64,000 nt of DNA from Larix kaempferi (taxonomy: Eukaryota; Streptophyta; Pinopsida; Pinales; Pinaceae). Below are positions 61,830 to 64,000 of this stretch, piece after piece. How positions within the stretch are numbered: position 1 is the stretch's first letter; every line of letters begins with the position of its first letter. The notes beneath the pieces are model-generated. The model saw nothing but the letters and a program-made list of their open reading frames with translations, had not been told where the DNA came from and did no database searches. The translations under genes and the position numbers were made by a program. Location of the stretch: NCBI GenBank assembly GCA_027924585.1, contig BSBM01000123.1, positions 17,500,001 to 17,564,000 of the forward strand. Reading direction: 5' to 3'.

Positions 61830-62345
61830 TAATATTCAGTCACCTTAGCACTGACATCAGTCACCTCAGGACTGGAATCAGTCACCTAAGGACTGGAACT
61901 TTATCACTCATCCACTACTGATCTTCAGTCACCTCAGTACTGGCATCAGTCCCCTAAGGACTAGAACTCTATCATTCAACCAGCACTGATCTTCAGTCAC
62001 CTCAGGATTGGCATCAGTCCCTTAAGGAATGGAAATCTATCAGTCAGCCAATACTGATCTTCAGTCACCTCAGGACTGGAATCAGTCCCTAAGGATTGGA
62101 ATCCTATCAGTCACCTCAGGACTGGAATCAGTCCCTAAGGGCTAGAATCCTATCAGTTAGCTAGTACCAATATTCAGTCACCTCGGGACTGACACTAGTC
62201 CCTAAGGACTGGAATCCTATCAGTCAGCTAGTATTGATCTTCAGTCACCTCAGGACTGACATCAGTCCCTAAGGACTGGAATCATATCAGTCAGCTAGTG
62301 CTAATCTTCAGTCACCTCAGGACTGGCATCAGTCCCCTAAGGACA
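61830..62345. repeat. Second tandem array in copia 3' region
   Basis: Repeats of 'cttcagtcacctcaggactgg' with 'atcagtccctaaggactgga' and 'atcctatcagtcagctagta', period about 60-70 bp, roughly eight units. Together with the previous array it fills most of the 1.27 kb between pol and the polypurine tract. Confidence 0.8.
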
Positions 62346-62361
62346 GGAATCATCATCATCA

Positions 62362-64000
62362 TCACTCCCTTTTTTGAGGGAGGTCATTTCGGACCACACC
62401 AAGCTTGTCTTGAAAGTATTCAAATTTTATGCGAGACAAAGGCTTAGTCAACACATCAGCAACTTGTTCCTCTGTAGGAACATACTTGAGATTTAGAACT
62501 ACCTTCTGCACAATATCCCGAATATAGTGAAACTTGACCTCAATGTGTTTCGATCTATCATGGAATACTGGATTCTCTGTCATCTTGATGCAACTATGGT
62601 TATCACAGAGAATATCGATCACATATATCTCTGCATTGAACAATCCAGCCAACATCTTGCAAAGCCACACTGCTTCGCTACACACTGAACATGCTGCTAT
62701 GTATTCAACTTCTGATGTGTTGAGAGCAACACAGGGTTGCTTTCTACTGAGCCATGAGATCATACCTGATCCCAAACTAAAGCAACATCCTGAAGTGATT
62801 TTTCTATCTTCGGCACTTCCAACCCAATCTGAGTCTGTATATCCGTACCATTTGAAATCACTATCGGAAGCATATCTGAGTCCAAATTTTATTGTACCTT
62901 TTAGGTACCTCATCACATGTTTTGCTGCAATCAGGTGAACATTTATGGGCTCCACTATATACTGACGCAAGGTGTTCACAACAAAACATATGTCTAGTCT
63001 GGTATTGGTCAAGTCCATCAATGACCCAATAATTTGTCTGTACATCGTGACATCTACTATCTCTGATGAAGCATCATTTAAAAGATTCAAATTTGTCACC
63101 ATCGGAGTAGTCATGGCCTTACAATCCAACATCCCAAATATTTTTAGGATCTCAATTGTGTATTTTCCTTGACTCGAGAAAATCTCACCTATAAACTGCC
63201 ATACTTCAAGACCTAGAAAATAATGCATCATACCAAGGTCTTTCATCTCAAATTCTGCAACAAGCTTCTTCTTACATTCAGTGATGGGCTTTTCTTCTCC
63301 TGTCGGGAACAAATCATCCACATACAACAGTAGTATCATAGGTTCATCATCCATAATATTATAATAAATATTAGAATCTGATTTACTCTTGGTAAATACC
63401 AAGCTCATCAGGAAGCTATCAATTCTTCCATACCATGCTATGGGTGCTTGCTTCAACCCATACAATGCTTTCTTCTGTTTACATACATGTGTCTTTCTAT
63501 TTTCTGTTTCAAATCCTTCTGGTTGTTCGATGTATACTTCTTCTTCTACCTTTCCATTTAGGAAAGCCATCTTTACATCCATCTGATGTAACTTCCATTT
63601 CATCTTAGCTACCAAGTCAAGGATGGTTCTAATTGAGGTATATCTCACAATGGGAGCAAAATTCTCCTCATAATCAATTCCTTCCTTCTAAGATAATCCC
63701 AGGCTACGAACTTTGCCTTGTACTTTTCAATGATTCCTTCTGCTGAGTGTTTTGTTTTGAAGATCCATTTTGACGATACAACTGACTTATCCTTTGGTCT
63801 TGGTACCATATCCCAAACATCATTCTTAATTATGGATTGGTATTCTTCATTCATGGCATCCAACCCATCCTTATTCTTTACCGCATTTTCAAAACATGTC
63901 GGTTCCTCATCAACAAGGTTACACATTAAGGCTACATAACTGGAGAATGGCCTTGGTCTCTTGATTTCTCTATTGGTTCCTTCTTGGGCACCATATCTTC
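62362..64000 (-). pseudogene. Ty1/copia pol: RT and RNase H (partial, one frameshift)
   Basis: Continuous minus frame 63648-62362: QMDVKMAFLNGKVEEEVYIE, KKALYGLKQAPIAWY, LLLYVDDLF (catalytic YVDD), MKDLGMMHYFLGLEV, YRQIIGSLMDL, DSDWVGSAEDRKITSGCCF, SEVEYIAACS, DRSKHIEVKFHYIRD, ADVLTKPL and a stop at 62362. Upstream 63926-63645 holds the RT start (NDVWDMVPRPKDKSVVSSKW) in another frame; a one-base lesion near 63690 separates them. Integrase, protease and gag lie beyond the right edge. Apart from that lesion the RT/RNase H is open, so this is one of the youngest elements here. Confidence 0.9.

Overview
The window looks like intergenic DNA of a large plant nuclear genome. It is AT-rich, has two intron-containing plant protein kinase genes, and is otherwise filled with layered transposable elements of several ages. 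The mix (old decayed copies, RNase H-bearing LINEs, Ty1/copia and Ty3/gypsy fragments, very long spacers) would suit a gymnosperm, but nothing seen here proves that; 'seed plant, possibly conifer-like' is an inference.

Host genes: two paralogous PEP-carboxylase-kinase-like genes lie on the + strand about 36 kb apart, at 1-998 (5' end outside the window) and 36081-37199 (complete, 3 exons, 283 codons). Their exon structure and their 3' flanks are homologous. A third, coding-free relic of the same 3' flank lies near 57835-58370. A broken piece of a GT92 galactan-synthase-type gene is at 6504-6900.

Nested core, 7321-34400: an old LINE (ORF1, endonuclease, RT, RNase H) has been split by a 20,730-bp DNA transposon (10322-31051). 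The transposon has 31-bp terminal inverted repeats (29/31 identical) and a 4-bp ATAT target duplication. Removing it together with one ATAT rejoins the LINE reading frame. It carries arrays of a TCTCGGNCGAGA palindrome near both ends and a decayed transposase of about 1,000 codons (11579-15438). It also carries an opposite-strand gene with tandemly repeated symmetric exons (21670-24484) and an unassigned 105-codon exon-like ORF. An 870-bp solo LTR sits inside the transposase exon, and removing it restores that frame too. The order of events is therefore LINE, then DNA transposon, then LTR element. This transposon is the best candidate here for an undescribed system.

38933-46287 is a second, full-length LINE with a perfect target-site duplication of at least 16 bp, an ATGA overlap between ORF1 and ORF2, and three consecutive hairpins in its 3' UTR. 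46908-60550 holds two copies of a degenerate minus-strand Ty3/gypsy element sharing the same internal deletion; one contains a foldback MITE. Between them are an endonuclease relic plus RPA-like gene resembling Helitron cargo, several tandem repeats, and the third kinase-flank relic. 60551-64000 is the 3' part of a minus-strand Ty1/copia element inserted into the second gypsy copy, with two tandem-repeat arrays between pol and LTR. All calls come from reading the sequence by eye; no database search was run.
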